The notes below the pieces were generated by a model that saw only the letters and a list, made by a program, of their open reading frames with translations, was not told where the DNA came from and made no database searches. A program made the translations under genes and the position numbers. A stretch of 64,000 bases of DNA from Sporolactobacillus sp. THM7-7. Lineage in GTDB: Bacteria > Bacillota > Bacilli > Bacillales > Sporolactobacillaceae. The stretch is taken from NCBI RefSeq assembly GCF_004153225.1, contig NZ_SEMB01000003.1, forward strand, positions 22,064-86,063. Direction: 5' to 3'. Of the stretch, positions 54,129 through 62,610 are shown one piece after another. Position 1 is the stretch's first letter. Each line of letters opens with the position of its first letter.

Positions 54129-54215
54129 GTGAAAAATTTGATTGACCTGTTGATGGGTCGGTCCGGTATTTCTCGACTGGAAAAACTTTTCCCGAAAGCA
54201 AGAATCTTCTCATGA
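54129..54215 (+). CDS. candidate 28-residue small protein
   Basis: GTG 54129 opens a 28-codon frame (MKNLIDLLMGRSGISRLEKL, then FPKARIFS) ending at TGA 54213. AGAAAGAGG lies 12 nt before the start, slightly far. The peptide is amphipathic and basic. It is the only sensible frame in the 400-bp space between katA and panE; no further evidence of translation is visible. Confidence 0.3.
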   Translation: MKNLIDLLMGRSGISRLEKLFPKARIFS

Positions 54216-54320
54216 AATCATGTAAAATAAACGTAAGGATGTACAGCGCACCCGCAGCGTTATTTAACAGATAAAAGGATGAAAAAAAGAACCATTTTCA
54301 TGAACAGAGGGGTGTTTGCT

Positions 54321-55283
54321 TTGAAAATTGCGGTGCTCGGGGCAGGAGCCATCGGCTGTTATTTCGGAGGACTGCTGACACGGGAACATCAGGATGTGAC
54401 ATTTGCGGCCAGAGGGCGAACACTGGACTATTTGCGCAGCCATGATTTGATCGTCAAAAGTATCCTCGGCGATTTTTCGCTTCCGGTTAAAGTGATTGAC
54501 GCGGAACACTTACAACAAGAAACGGACTTCGACTTTGTCCTTCTGTCCGTAAAATCAACGGCTTTGATGGATACGATTCCCATATTGCAGCTTATGACCG
54601 GGCCAATGACAAAAATCGTCTGTCTTCTGAACGGGATCGGCAATGAAGAAAAACTGGCGGAAGTATTCGGCGCTGACCGGGTGATTGGCGGCTCGGCCTT
54701 CATCTCGATCATCCGGGAAGCCCCGGGCGTCGTCAATCATGTCGGAGAGGGGACGCTTGTACTCGGTGAGTGGCTAAGGGAGAATGCAAAGAAGCAGGAG
54801 CAGCCGCTGAACCCGCTTGCCGAATCTCTTCGTTTGGCGGGTGTCAAGGTAGACGTAACGGATCATATCCGCCAGGTAAAATGGGAAAAGCTGCAATGGA
54901 ATATCATTTACAATTCGGTGACTGCTTTAACCGGGACCAGAGTCGGAGAAGCGCTTAAAAATCCCGATTTGTTTCCGCTTCTCTCGTCAATTAAGGATGA
55001 ATTTTTGCACGTCGCGCGGGCAGAGGGGATTCGGATCAGGCAGAGCCTTTCCGACAACGTTCTCCTTCCGAATCCTGACGTAGAACATCATAAAACGTCG
55101 ATGCTTCAGGATTTGGAGAACGGCAGAAAGATGGAACTGGAAGCCATTCTTGGTTTTGCCATCCAGGTGGCTCATAAACATCATGTGCCGGTCACAACGA
55201 TTGAAACCATATACCATCTTCTGCGTTTTACGGAAAGAAAAAATGAGGAGGCCAAATCGGACCCCCCGCTTCAGCATAAATAG
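54321..55283 (+). CDS. panE: 2-dehydropantoate 2-reductase
   Basis: A 320-residue ketopantoate reductase-family protein: IAVLGAGAIGCYFGGLL (NADPH-binding GxGxxG), DFVLLSVKSTALMDTI, LLNGIGNEEKLAEVFGADRVIGGSAF, the catalytic Lys segment VKWEKLQWNIIYNSVTALTG (KxxxN), and HHKTSMLQDLENGRKMELEAI. It should make pantoate for coenzyme A synthesis, although paralogues of unknown substrate are common. TTG 54321 follows AGAGGGG by eight bases. Confidence 0.85.
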   Translation: MKIAVLGAGAIGCYFGGLLTREHQDVTFAARGRTLDYLRSHDLIVKSILGDFSLPVKVIDAEHLQQETDFDFVLLSVKSTALMDTIPILQLMTGPMTKIVCLLNGIGNEEKLAEVFGADRVIGGSAFISIIREAPGVVNHVGEGTLVLGEWLRENAKKQEQPLNPLAESLRLAGVKVDVTDHIRQVKWEKLQWNIIYNSVTALTGTRVGEALKNPDLFPLLSSIKDEFLHVARAEGIRIRQSLSDNVLLPNPDVEHHKTSMLQDLENGRKMELEAILGFAIQVAHKHHVPVTTIETIYHLLRFTERKNEEAKSDPPLQHK

Positions 55284-55308
55284 AGTACGGCGAAAAGGGT
55301 GTGATTGT

Positions 55309-55587
55309 TTGCCGGAAATACCGATATACCTGATCGTTGTACCGGTGTTAACCATTACCGTTTCATTAATCAGTACGGTCAGGTTTGAAAAGTATTTTTT
55401 TGGGCCGGTTTTTCTGTTTGTCGTTCTTAATTTTCCAACGATCGCGATGCCGATGATGAACCGCACGGGCTGGGAATCGATTTTCGGTTGGGCGGTTTTT
55501 TACACTTTTATCTCGTTCGTGATTTCTTATACGGTCTGGAAGGTTAGAAAAATAAGAGCTTCCATCGGCGGAAATGAATGGCCGTAG
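55309..55587 (+). CDS. small membrane protein (YbeF/DUF2651-like)
   Basis: A 92-residue protein with three hydrophobic segments: IPIYLIVVPVLTITVSLIS, YFFGPVFLFVVLNFPTIAM and IFGWAVFYTFISFVISYTVW. It starts at TTG 55309 after AAAAGGGTG, 25 nt past panE, and ends with a terminator, so it may be co-transcribed with panE. It resembles small Bacillus membrane proteins of the YbeF type; the assignment is tentative and no role is known. Confidence 0.55.
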   Translation: MPEIPIYLIVVPVLTITVSLISTVRFEKYFFGPVFLFVVLNFPTIAMPMMNRTGWESIFGWAVFYTFISFVISYTVWKVRKIRASIGGNEWP

Positions 55588-55599
55588 GAGACAACCAAG

Positions 55600-55625
55600 A
55601 AGGAACTGAAATGTTCCTTTTTTTA
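55600..55625 (+). terminator. terminator after panE and the small membrane gene
   Basis: AAGGAAC-TGAAAT-GTTCCTT followed by TTTTT. Confidence 0.85.
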
Positions 55626-55673
55626 TGTCGCCTGAGCATGTATCAAAATTTTAGTGGAAAACACTATCCGAAA

Positions 55674-55716
55674 GAACTCCGGCTGTGTCAAAGCTTGCAG
55701 TCGACAAGTTTTTCTT
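55674..55716 (+). repeat. hairpin-like sequence related to 14860-14906
   Basis: GAACTCCGGCTG, GTCAAAGCTTGCAGTCGAC and AAGTTTTTCTTC align with CTCCTGG, GTCAAAGACTGCCAGTC and GAGTTTTTCTCC after nupN. Pairing of the arms is weaker here. It sits 200 bp before the glucosaminidase gene in a space otherwise without features. Confidence 0.45.
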
Positions 55717-55913
55717 CCTGACGATAGAACAGTTAGAAAAGCGTGAAGACACCTATAGCGGCATATCTTTGTGCGTTCGATTTTGTTCGATCGGGTAAGC
55801 GGTTTCTTGCGTTTAAAAATGTAATGGAAAGGAAAAACGTGAGTTTTTTTGCCAAAATTTGGCCGCTTTGTGGTACGATAAACATATATGCCCATGTCAT
55901 TTCGGAGGTGAAG

Positions 55914-58900
55914 ATGGTGAACCTGAATCAAAAAATAACCGCAGTCATCGGAACGGCTGCGACGGCCGCGGCTGTAACGGCTGCCGCAGCGGTTCAGCCT
56001 GCCCCGGCATCAGCGCAGACGTTTCAGACCTACAAAGGGCAGGCCACCGTAAATCTCAATGTTCGCAGCACACCGAGTACGAAATTGAATCGAATCGGCC
56101 TTTTACATAAAGGACAGACGTTTGATGTGATCGGCATTGCTGGAAAGAGTGAAAAAGGCAACTGGCTGAAAATCCGGTACAAGAATGAATCGGCTTATGT
56201 TGACGGGACTTATGTGAAAAAATTTTCCACATCCTCTAACGCGAAAGTTCCAGAGCAGGCTGTTCAACGGGTCGCCGAGTATCGCGGGGTGACCACGGAC
56301 GGTGTAAATGTCCGCTTTTTACCAAGCAACGATGGGACTAGACTGACGGCCCTGAGCAAGGGAACATCGGTCACGGTTACCGGTAAAACGGCGGATGGCT
56401 GGTTGCAGATTAAATATAAAGACGGTAAAGCCTATGTTTTCGGCAAGTTTGTTCAAAAATCGGGTAACACCCAGTCTTCGCAGTCAGCAAGTACTGGGAC
56501 GAAAACGATATATATGGGGACAACGACGGACGATCTGAACGTGAGGACGGGTCCGTCGACATCAAACAAACGGCTGACGACGTTGAAGAAGGGTACGACG
56601 GTGTCGGTGGTCGGAACGAGCGGCGGCTGGCTGCAGATCAAATACAACGGCAGTACGGCGTACGTGTCCGGAGATTATGTGAAAAAAACGGGAAGCAGTT
56701 CGTCCGGTTCCGAGAGTTCCGAAAAAGAGCTGTACAAAGGGACGACGACAGACAACCTGAACGTGCGAACAGGCCCGTCAGCATCGAACAAACAGCTGAC
56801 GACGCTGAAGAAGGGCACGACGGTGTCGGTAGTCGGGACGAGCGGCGGCTGGCTGCAGATCAAGTACAACGGCAGTACGGCGTACGTGTCCGGAGATTAT
56901 GTGAAAAAATCGGGGAACGGCGTGACCGGCGGCTCCGAGAGCACGGAAAAAGAGCTGTATCAGGGGACGACGACGGACAACCTGAACGTGCGAACAGGCC
57001 CGTCGACATCGAACAAACGGCTGACGACGCTGAAGAAGGGCACGACGGTGTCGGTAGTCGGGACGAGCGGCGGCTGGCTGCAGATCAAGTACAATGGCGA
57101 GACGGCGTACGTGTCCGGAGAGTATGTGAAAAAAACGGGAAGCAGTTCGTCCGGTTCCGAGAGCACGGAAAAAGAGCTGTACAAAGGAACGACGACAGAC
57201 AACCTGAACGTAAGGACGGGTCCGTCGACATCGAACAAACTGCTGACAACGCTGAAGAAGGGCACGACGGTGTCGGTAGTCGGGACGAGCGGCGGCTGGC
57301 TGCAGATCAAGTACAACGGCAGTACGGCGTACGTGTCCGGAGATTATGTGAAAAAATCGGGGAACGGCGTGACCGGCGGCTCCGAGAGCACGGAAAAAGA
57401 GCTGTATCAGGGGACGACGACGGACAACCTGAACGTGCGAACAGGCCCGTCGACATCGAACAAACGGCTGACGACGCTGAAGAAGGGCACGACGGTGTCG
57501 GTAGTCGGGACGAGCGGCGGCTGGCTGCAGATCAAGTACAATGGCGAGACGGCGTACGTGTCCGGAGAGTATGTGAAAAAATCGGGAAGCAGTTCGTCCG
57601 GTTCCGAGAGTTCCGAAAAAGAGCTGTACAAAGGAGCGACGACGGACAACCTGAACGTAAGGACGGGTCCGTCGACATCAAACAAACGGCTGACGACGCT
57701 GAAGAAGGGCACGACGGTGTCGGTGGTTGGGACGAGCGGCGGCTGGCTGCAGATCAAGTACAATGGCAGTACGGCGTACGTGTCCGGAGAGTATGTGAAA
57801 AAAACAGGAAGCGGCGCGCCCGGCGGCTCCGAAAGCGTCGGAAAGGAACTGTACAAAGGAACGACGACAGACAACCTGAACGTGAGGAAAGGTCCGTCGA
57901 CATCGAATCAACGGCTGACGACGCTGAAGCGGGGCACGACGGTGTCGGTGGTTGGGACGAGCGGCGGCTGGCTGCAGATCAAGTACAATGGCAGTACGGC
58001 GTACGTGTCCGGAGAGTATGTACAAAAGATCGATAACGATTCAAAGCCTGAAAAAAGCGATACGTCGGACACAGAGAATACGAAAGTCAGCCAGACAACG
58101 ACGGGGATCATCACAGCAGGCGTCCGTTTTAGAAAGGGCCCCGGAAAGCAATATGAGATCATGAAGGTGTTGCAGGCCGGAGCCAATGTTGAATGGCTGG
58201 CCGCCGGACCGAATGGCTGGGTGAAGATCAGTTATAACGGTCAGGACGGCTATGTATACGGTGATTATGTAAAAAAGGAAACGGTAACCAAAGTCGAAGA
58301 AGGTAACGCTGCTTATCTCACGACGAAGTATCCTATTTCTTTTGGACAGGCCCTGGCACTGGAGCAGAAGGTAAACGCGTCTTCTGATTTGGCCTATTAT
58401 TTAAACCCGAAAAACTTTCAAAAAGGAACGACGCCATATTATCAGTTTTTAAAGCTTTCTTCACTGGCCAATCTCAGCCGGCAGGATATGGATACTATTT
58501 TAAAAGGAAAAGGGATTCTGGCAAATTACGGAGCCGAGTTTATGAATGCGGCCAAAAAACAGGGAGTTAACGAAGTTTATCTTGTCGCTCATGCGCTCCT
58601 CGAAACAGGGAACGGGACATCAGCCCTGGCAAACGGCGTTAAGCACAAGGGCGTTAAAGTTTACAATATGTTCGGGATCGGCGCTTATGACGGAAATGCA
58701 GTCAATGCCGGAGCAAAATATGCGTATGAGCATGGATGGACAACCCCAGCCAAAGCCATTGAAGGCGGCGCGGCCTGGATTGCCGCGAACTATATCTATA
58801 ACTCTTCTTATCAGCAAGACACATTATATAAAATGCGCTGGAATCCTGAGGCGCTTGTCATAGGAAACGCGGCGCACCAGTATGCGACGGATGTCGGCTG

Positions 58901-58988
58901 GGCGGTCAAGCAGACGCCGACGATTCATAGTATGTATGCCCTGTTAAAAACTTACGATCTCTTATATGACGTTCCCTCCTATCAGTAA
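55914..58988 (+). CDS. secreted N-acetylglucosaminidase with ten SH3b domains
   Basis: A 1024-residue autolysin. A signal peptide ends near residue 35 (PAPASAQ). Two divergent SH3b domains (about 38-100 and 120-180) are followed by seven near-identical ones (56514-58030 in DNA; TTTDNLNVRTGPS to WLQIKYNGSTAYVSGDYVKK), then a tenth divergent one (IITAGVRFRKGPGKQYEIM). The C-terminal 230 residues are a glucosaminidase (LytD-type) domain: VYLVAHALLETGNGTSALANG with catalytic Glu, VYNMFGIGAYDGN, WIAANYI. It should cut cell-wall glycan while SH3b domains bind peptidoglycan. GGAGGTG precedes ATG 55914. Confidence 0.92.
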   Translation: MVNLNQKITAVIGTAATAAAVTAAAAVQPAPASAQTFQTYKGQATVNLNVRSTPSTKLNRIGLLHKGQTFDVIGIAGKSEKGNWLKIRYKNESAYVDGTYVKKFSTSSNAKVPEQAVQRVAEYRGVTTDGVNVRFLPSNDGTRLTALSKGTSVTVTGKTADGWLQIKYKDGKAYVFGKFVQKSGNTQSSQSASTGTKTIYMGTTTDDLNVRTGPSTSNKRLTTLKKGTTVSVVGTSGGWLQIKYNGSTAYVSGDYVKKTGSSSSGSESSEKELYKGTTTDNLNVRTGPSASNKQLTTLKKGTTVSVVGTSGGWLQIKYNGSTAYVSGDYVKKSGNGVTGGSESTEKELYQGTTTDNLNVRTGPSTSNKRLTTLKKGTTVSVVGTSGGWLQIKYNGETAYVSGEYVKKTGSSSSGSESTEKELYKGTTTDNLNVRTGPSTSNKLLTTLKKGTTVSVVGTSGGWLQIKYNGSTAYVSGDYVKKSGNGVTGGSESTEKELYQGTTTDNLNVRTGPSTSNKRLTTLKKGTTVSVVGTSGGWLQIKYNGETAYVSGEYVKKSGSSSSGSESSEKELYKGATTDNLNVRTGPSTSNKRLTTLKKGTTVSVVGTSGGWLQIKYNGSTAYVSGEYVKKTGSGAPGGSESVGKELYKGTTTDNLNVRKGPSTSNQRLTTLKRGTTVSVVGTSGGWLQIKYNGSTAYVSGEYVQKIDNDSKPEKSDTSDTENTKVSQTTTGIITAGVRFRKGPGKQYEIMKVLQAGANVEWLAAGPNGWVKISYNGQDGYVYGDYVKKETVTKVEEGNAAYLTTKYPISFGQALALEQKVNASSDLAYYLNPKNFQKGTTPYYQFLKLSSLANLSRQDMDTILKGKGILANYGAEFMNAAKKQGVNEVYLVAHALLETGNGTSALANGVKHKGVKVYNMFGIGAYDGNAVNAGAKYAYEHGWTTPAKAIEGGAAWIAANYIYNSSYQQDTLYKMRWNPEALVIGNAAHQYATDVGWAVKQTPTIHSMYALLKTYDLLYDVPSYQ
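56514..58030 (+). repeat. seven tandem SH3b-coding repeats, 219-225 bp each
   Basis: Units start with the TACAAAGGGACGACGACAGA-type sequence at about 56514, 56733, 56957, 57179, 57404, 57626 and 57850. Linkers alternate between a GSSSSGSES type and a GNGVTGGSES type. The segment around 56886-57134 recurs 447 bp later (57333-57581) apparently without change, showing recent duplication of a two-domain unit. Confidence 0.9.
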
Positions 58989-59092
58989 TCATTAGGTAAC
59001 TTGCCGATCGGAAATATGAAAGACGCTAACACACAGAGTTTCGGCTGAATCTATTTTCAAAGGAACTATTTACAGAAAAATAAAGAAAAAAA

Positions 59093-59130
59093 TGAAGCGC
59101 AGGAAGTCTATTCTTCCTCGCTTTTTATTT
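59093..59130. terminator. bidirectional terminator after the glucosaminidase gene
   Basis: AGCGCAGGAAG / CTTCCTCGCT stem, T-run on the plus side and TTTTTTTC on the minus side, between convergent genes. Confidence 0.8.
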
Positions 59131-59171
59131 GGAAATAACCTCGTACCTCGTATGCATGCATCGTTCATCGG

Positions 59172-59768
59172 CTAATGCATGTTCTTTTGGCTTAACTGCC
59201 GCCATTTATTTCCCAGAACGGGAGGGGTATAATTTTCCATCTCGATTAATAATTTTTCCGGATCATCGGAGGCTATTAATAAGTTTAAATGAGAAGGGTT
59301 GGCAAAACCTTGATCAATGCTGTGCTGAATGAGGGCGATCAGCGGATCGAAATAACCGGCAACATTCAATAGGCCGATCGGTTTGTGGTGAAGACCGATC
59401 TGTGCCCAGCAGAGGATTTCAAACAATTCATCAAAAGTGCCAATACCGCCAGGAAGGGCAACAAACCCTTCGGAGAGTTCATTCATTTTTTCTTTGCGGG
59501 CGTGCATACCGTTCACTTCGATCAGCTCTGTCAGGCGGGGATGCGCCATCTCACCTAAAATCAGCCCTTTTGGCATCACGCCGATCACTTCGCCGCCCAT
59601 CGAAAGCACTTGGTTCGCGATCTCACCCATCAGGCCGATGGAAGAGCCACCGTATACAAGACGATACCCGCGCGTGGCCATGACTGCCCCAAGCTGATTG
59701 GCTTTTTCCATATATTCAGGACGAATACCGACATTGGAACCGGCATAGACACAAATCGTTTTCTCCAT
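59172..59768 (-). CDS. yvdD: LOG-family protein (YvdD-like nucleoside-5'-monophosphate phosphoribohydrolase)
   Basis: A 198-residue Rossmann-like protein. ICVYAGSNVGIRPEYMEKANQLG, YRLVYGGSSIGLMGEIANQVL, and the LOG motifs MHARKEKMNELSEGF and LPGGIGTFDELFE are complete. Family members release ribose 5-phosphate from nucleotides or cytokinin ribotides. AAAGGAGG precedes ATG 59768, so the longer frame to 59798 is not used. It is monocistronic between terminators. Confidence 0.92.
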   Translation of the reverse strand: MEKTICVYAGSNVGIRPEYMEKANQLGAVMATRGYRLVYGGSSIGLMGEIANQVLSMGGEVIGVMPKGLILGEMAHPRLTELIEVNGMHARKEKMNELSEGFVALPGGIGTFDELFEILCWAQIGLHHKPIGLLNVAGYFDPLIALIQHSIDQGFANPSHLNLLIASDDPEKLLIEMENYTPPVLGNKWRQLSQKNMH

Positions 59769-59902
59769 ATCGTGGTCCTCCTTTAACTGATGCACCAATA
59801 TTATTGTATCGTAATCGTTCTGTCGATTGTATGAAAAAGACGGGGTCGCGAAAATAATTGAAGAAAACGTTTAAAGTAAAATCAGAAAAATTACCCTTTC
59901 CT

Positions 59903-59964
59903 AAAACAAAAAACCGCACAGGCAAGGGGCGGATCATCGTACCCGGTATGGCCAGTGCGGATTA
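59903..59964 (-). terminator. terminator of uppP
   Basis: On the minus strand CCGCACTGGC and GCCTGTGCGG form a stem around a long loop, followed by TTTTTTGTTTT. Confidence 0.75.
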
Positions 59965-59974
59965 ACTCATATGA

Positions 59975-60787
59975 CTAAATAAGAAAATAGATCGCGAAAA
60001 CGGCTGCAAGTATAAAACGATAGACGGCAAACGGCACGAGTGTGAAGCGCCTCAGAAGTTTCATAAAAGTGACGATCGCCAGCATTGCGACGATAAAAGC
60101 GGCGATAAACCCGGTCACAAAGAGCGGAATGTCGCTGACACGCAAAAAGTCGAGACTCTTTAAAAAATCAAGACCGCTTGCCCCCATCATCATTGGGACT
60201 GCGAGAATAAAGGAAAACTCGGCCGCGGTTTTACGCTCGACACCGGCGATGATGCCTCCGGCGATCGTTGACCCTGAGCGGGAAAAGCCGGACCAAAGAG
60301 AAAAACATTGAAACAGCCCGATAACAAAAGCCTGCCCATAACTCAACCGATTGGTTGCCTCGCTTTTTCTTCTCCTAGCCATCCATTCGGCAAAGAGCAT
60401 CAGAATGCCCCCGGCGACAAGGGCGATCAATACTGTCTTTGGCGAGAACAGCACAGATTTAATGAAATCATGTAAAAGGAGTCCAAGAATCGTCGCCGGA
60501 ATGGCTGCAACGATAATATGTAAGAGATTCAGATGTTCCGGTCCGTTCTTCGGTTCATCGCGGTAAAAACCGAACAGACTCCAAAGCCTTTTCCAATAAA
60601 GGACAACGACCGCCATAATCGAGCCAAGCTGAATGATCACTTCAAACGTGCTGGCGGTATCGCCGGTAAAATGCAGCAAATGTCCGGTTAGAATAAGGTG
60701 GCCGGTTGAGGATACGGGTGCGAATTCGGTCAAGCCTTCAACCGCGCCCATAATGATGGCGATAATAATGTCAGACACTGGATTCAC
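59975..60787 (-). CDS. uppP: undecaprenyl-diphosphatase
   Basis: A 270-residue membrane enzyme (BacA family) with about seven or eight helices. The active-site regions [21 protein letters not shown] and [16 protein letters not shown] are intact. It dephosphorylates undecaprenyl diphosphate so the carrier can be reused in wall synthesis, and confers bacitracin tolerance. The start is not certain: GTG 60787 matches the length of homologues, TTG 60790 and GTG 60778 are also in frame; AAGG is the only nearby ribosome-like site. Confidence 0.92.
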   Translation of the reverse strand: MNPVSDIIIAIIMGAVEGLTEFAPVSSTGHLILTGHLLHFTGDTASTFEVIIQLGSIMAVVVLYWKRLWSLFGFYRDEPKNGPEHLNLLHIIVAAIPATILGLLLHDFIKSVLFSPKTVLIALVAGGILMLFAEWMARRRKSEATNRLSYGQAFVIGLFQCFSLWSGFSRSGSTIAGGIIAGVERKTAAEFSFILAVPMMMGASGLDFLKSLDFLRVSDIPLFVTGFIAAFIVAMLAIVTFMKLLRRFTLVPFAVYRFILAAVFAIYFLI

Positions 60788-60986
60788 CAACCTTACTAAT
60801 TGTTTTTAAAACTATAGTCTCTTCTTAAATTACCTATTTAAGTACAAGCTTTTTCATTATAGCATAATATCCAACGCGTTCTTTTCGATGATTCGATTAA
60901 ATTTTTCTTAAAAATCTTAAAAATAATGAAGAAAATGATTCAAATCGCACGATATCCATTTTATAAAAATATTTGCTTTTGGGGGG

Positions 60987-61014
60987 TTGACTTCTCGGTT
61001 TGGCGCGTTATAAT
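60987..61014 (+). promoter_or_regulatory. sigma-A promoter of the arg operon leader
   Basis: TTGACT (60987-60992), 16-nt spacer, TATAAT (61009-61014); start near 61021. The gap 60788-60986 shows only AT-rich sequence. Confidence 0.75.
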
Positions 61015-61035
61015 GATAAGCACACAAGGCAGAAG

Positions 61036-61388
61036 CAAGGGATTGAAACCCTTGAACAAGATGTAATAGCCGATGAAGAAGAGAGTAACAGTGAGGGACT
61101 GTTCAAGCGAGCCGGGATGGTGGGAGCCGGTGCAGCGAGTCACTGCGAACCGCACTTTAGAGGCGTCGGCCTGAATGAAGAATGTAGTAGGGCCGTCCGG
61201 TTAACTACCGTTAACAAGAACCAAAGTAGATTCCCCATTTAAAGATCAGGGAGATCGGAGTACTTAAAAAATGGTTGTCGTTTTCTTTAGGTTCAGCCGA
61301 TCTTTGCTGGGGGAATAACCAGAGTGGTACCGCGGGCACAGCTACCAACGCTCGTCTCTTTTATTCAGAAAAAGAGGCGGGCGTTTTT
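61036..61388 (+). ncRNA. T-box leader, predicted arginine (specifier CGC)
   Basis: The T-box sequence AGAGTGGTACCGCGG (61321-61335) is followed by a terminator, AACGCTCGTCTCTTTT / AAAAGAGGCGGGCGTT then TTTT (to 61388). Stem I pairs GCCGATG (61069-61075) with CGTCGGC (61164-61170). Its S-turn strands are AGAGAGTAAC (61081-61090) and GAACCGCAC, so the specifier codon is CGC at 61151-61153, arginine. A small CAAGGG / CCCTTG hairpin precedes stem I. Uncharged tRNA-Arg should allow transcription of argCJB. Confidence 0.88.
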
Positions 61389-61473
61389 TAATGAATGAAA
61401 GAAACGATTTGATTTCTCAGAATCTATTATTTTTTGAATAGAACAGAATGTTGGCCACCCGTTTTACGTTTAT

Positions 61474-61517
61474 ATAAGTTTTTTAGAAAGATCAAATAAG
61501 TTTTTTAGAAAGATCAA
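61474..61517 (+). repeat. two exact 22-bp tandem repeats before argC
   Basis: ATAAGTTTTTTAGAAAGATC followed by AA occurs twice in a row (61474-61495, 61496-61517), then a partial third AAAAGTTTA. It lies between the T-box terminator and the argC ribosome site. No matching operator is known to me. Confidence 0.85.
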
Positions 61518-61558
61518 AAAAGTTTAAAAAGCGAATTTTTTAAATTGGAGGCTTTTCA

Positions 61559-62596
61559 GTGAAAGCAGGTATTGTCGGCGCAAACGGTTATAGCGGAATA
61601 GAATTGATTCGTCTGCTCACGAATCATCCGTCGGTCGAAGTGGAGATGCTGATTTCCCATTCGACAAGCGGATCGGACATTCAAAGTCTTTACCCTCATT
61701 TATCCGGCATTTTGGAGAGAAAGCTGGAGGACTTTGATGCGAATGAGCTGGCTCGGCGGACAGACGTCGTCTTTTTCGCCACACCGGCTGGCGTCAGCAA
61801 GGATCTGCTTCCCGAGTGTCTGGAACGAGGACTGATTTGTATCGATTTGTCCGGCGATTTTCGACTGAGAGATCCGGAAGCTTATCAGTCTTGGTACCAT
61901 CGGCCGCCGGCGGATCACGGACTGCTTCAGGACGCGGTGTACGGTCTTTCGGAGATTAACCGAAGGCAGATCGCCGGGGCGTCGTTCATCGCCAATCCGG
62001 GGTGTTACCCGACGGCGGCGCTGCTCGGACTCGCTCCGGCCATCAAAGACGGGGCGATTGACCTGAATTCGATCATCATTGACGGGAAATCCGGTGTATC
62101 AGGTTCAGGAAGAAAAGCGGCGATCGGAAATATATACAGCGAAGTCAATGAAAGTGTCAAAGCTTATAAAATAGGGGCACACCAGCACACCCCGGAGATC
62201 GAGCAGGCGATTGAGGCCATGAGCGGACAAAGTGAAACAATCACTTTTACGACACACCTCATCCCAATGACGCGCGGCCTCATGTGCACGATTTACGCAA
62301 CACTGGCCAAGGGGTATTCAACGAGAGAGTTTATTCAGAAGTATGAACAGTTTTATGAAAAATCACCCTTTGTCCGGATCAGGCCGCTCGGCACGTGGCC
62401 GGCGACGAAAGACGTTGTGGGATCGAACTACTGCGATATCGGGCTGAATGCTGACGGCCGAGCCAGGCGCTTGACGATCGTCTCGGTAATCGACAATGTC
62501 GTCAAGGGAGCCGCAGGTCAGGCCATCCAGAATTTGAATATTATCAAGGGATGGGATGAACAGGAAGGACTTAAGTTGACACCTGTCTATCCATGA
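61559..62596 (+). CDS. argC: N-acetyl-gamma-glutamyl-phosphate reductase
   Basis: A 345-residue enzyme: AGIVGANGYSGIELIRLLTNHP (NADP loop), VVFFATPAGVSKDLLP, FIANPGCYPTAALLGLAP with the catalytic Cys, and SGVSGSGRKAAIGNIYSEVNESVKAYKIGAHQHTPEIEQ. It makes N-acetylglutamate semialdehyde in arginine synthesis. It starts at GTG 61559 after TTGGAGG. It is the first gene after the arginine T-box; argJ begins 15 nt beyond its stop. Confidence 0.95.
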   Translation: MKAGIVGANGYSGIELIRLLTNHPSVEVEMLISHSTSGSDIQSLYPHLSGILERKLEDFDANELARRTDVVFFATPAGVSKDLLPECLERGLICIDLSGDFRLRDPEAYQSWYHRPPADHGLLQDAVYGLSEINRRQIAGASFIANPGCYPTAALLGLAPAIKDGAIDLNSIIIDGKSGVSGSGRKAAIGNIYSEVNESVKAYKIGAHQHTPEIEQAIEAMSGQSETITFTTHLIPMTRGLMCTIYATLAKGYSTREFIQKYEQFYEKSPFVRIRPLGTWPATKDVVGSNYCDIGLNADGRARRLTIVSVIDNVVKGAAGQAIQNLNIIKGWDEQEGLKLTPVYP

Positions 62597-62610
62597 GAGG
62601 AAGAGGAAAT

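Noticed and set aside
56453-58186. Several minus-strand open frames of 64-155 codons across the SH3b repeats
   Set aside because: They repeat the same VVPLYSSF / YLICSQPPLVPTT pattern, which is the antisense of the SH3b units; no starts or regulatory signals.
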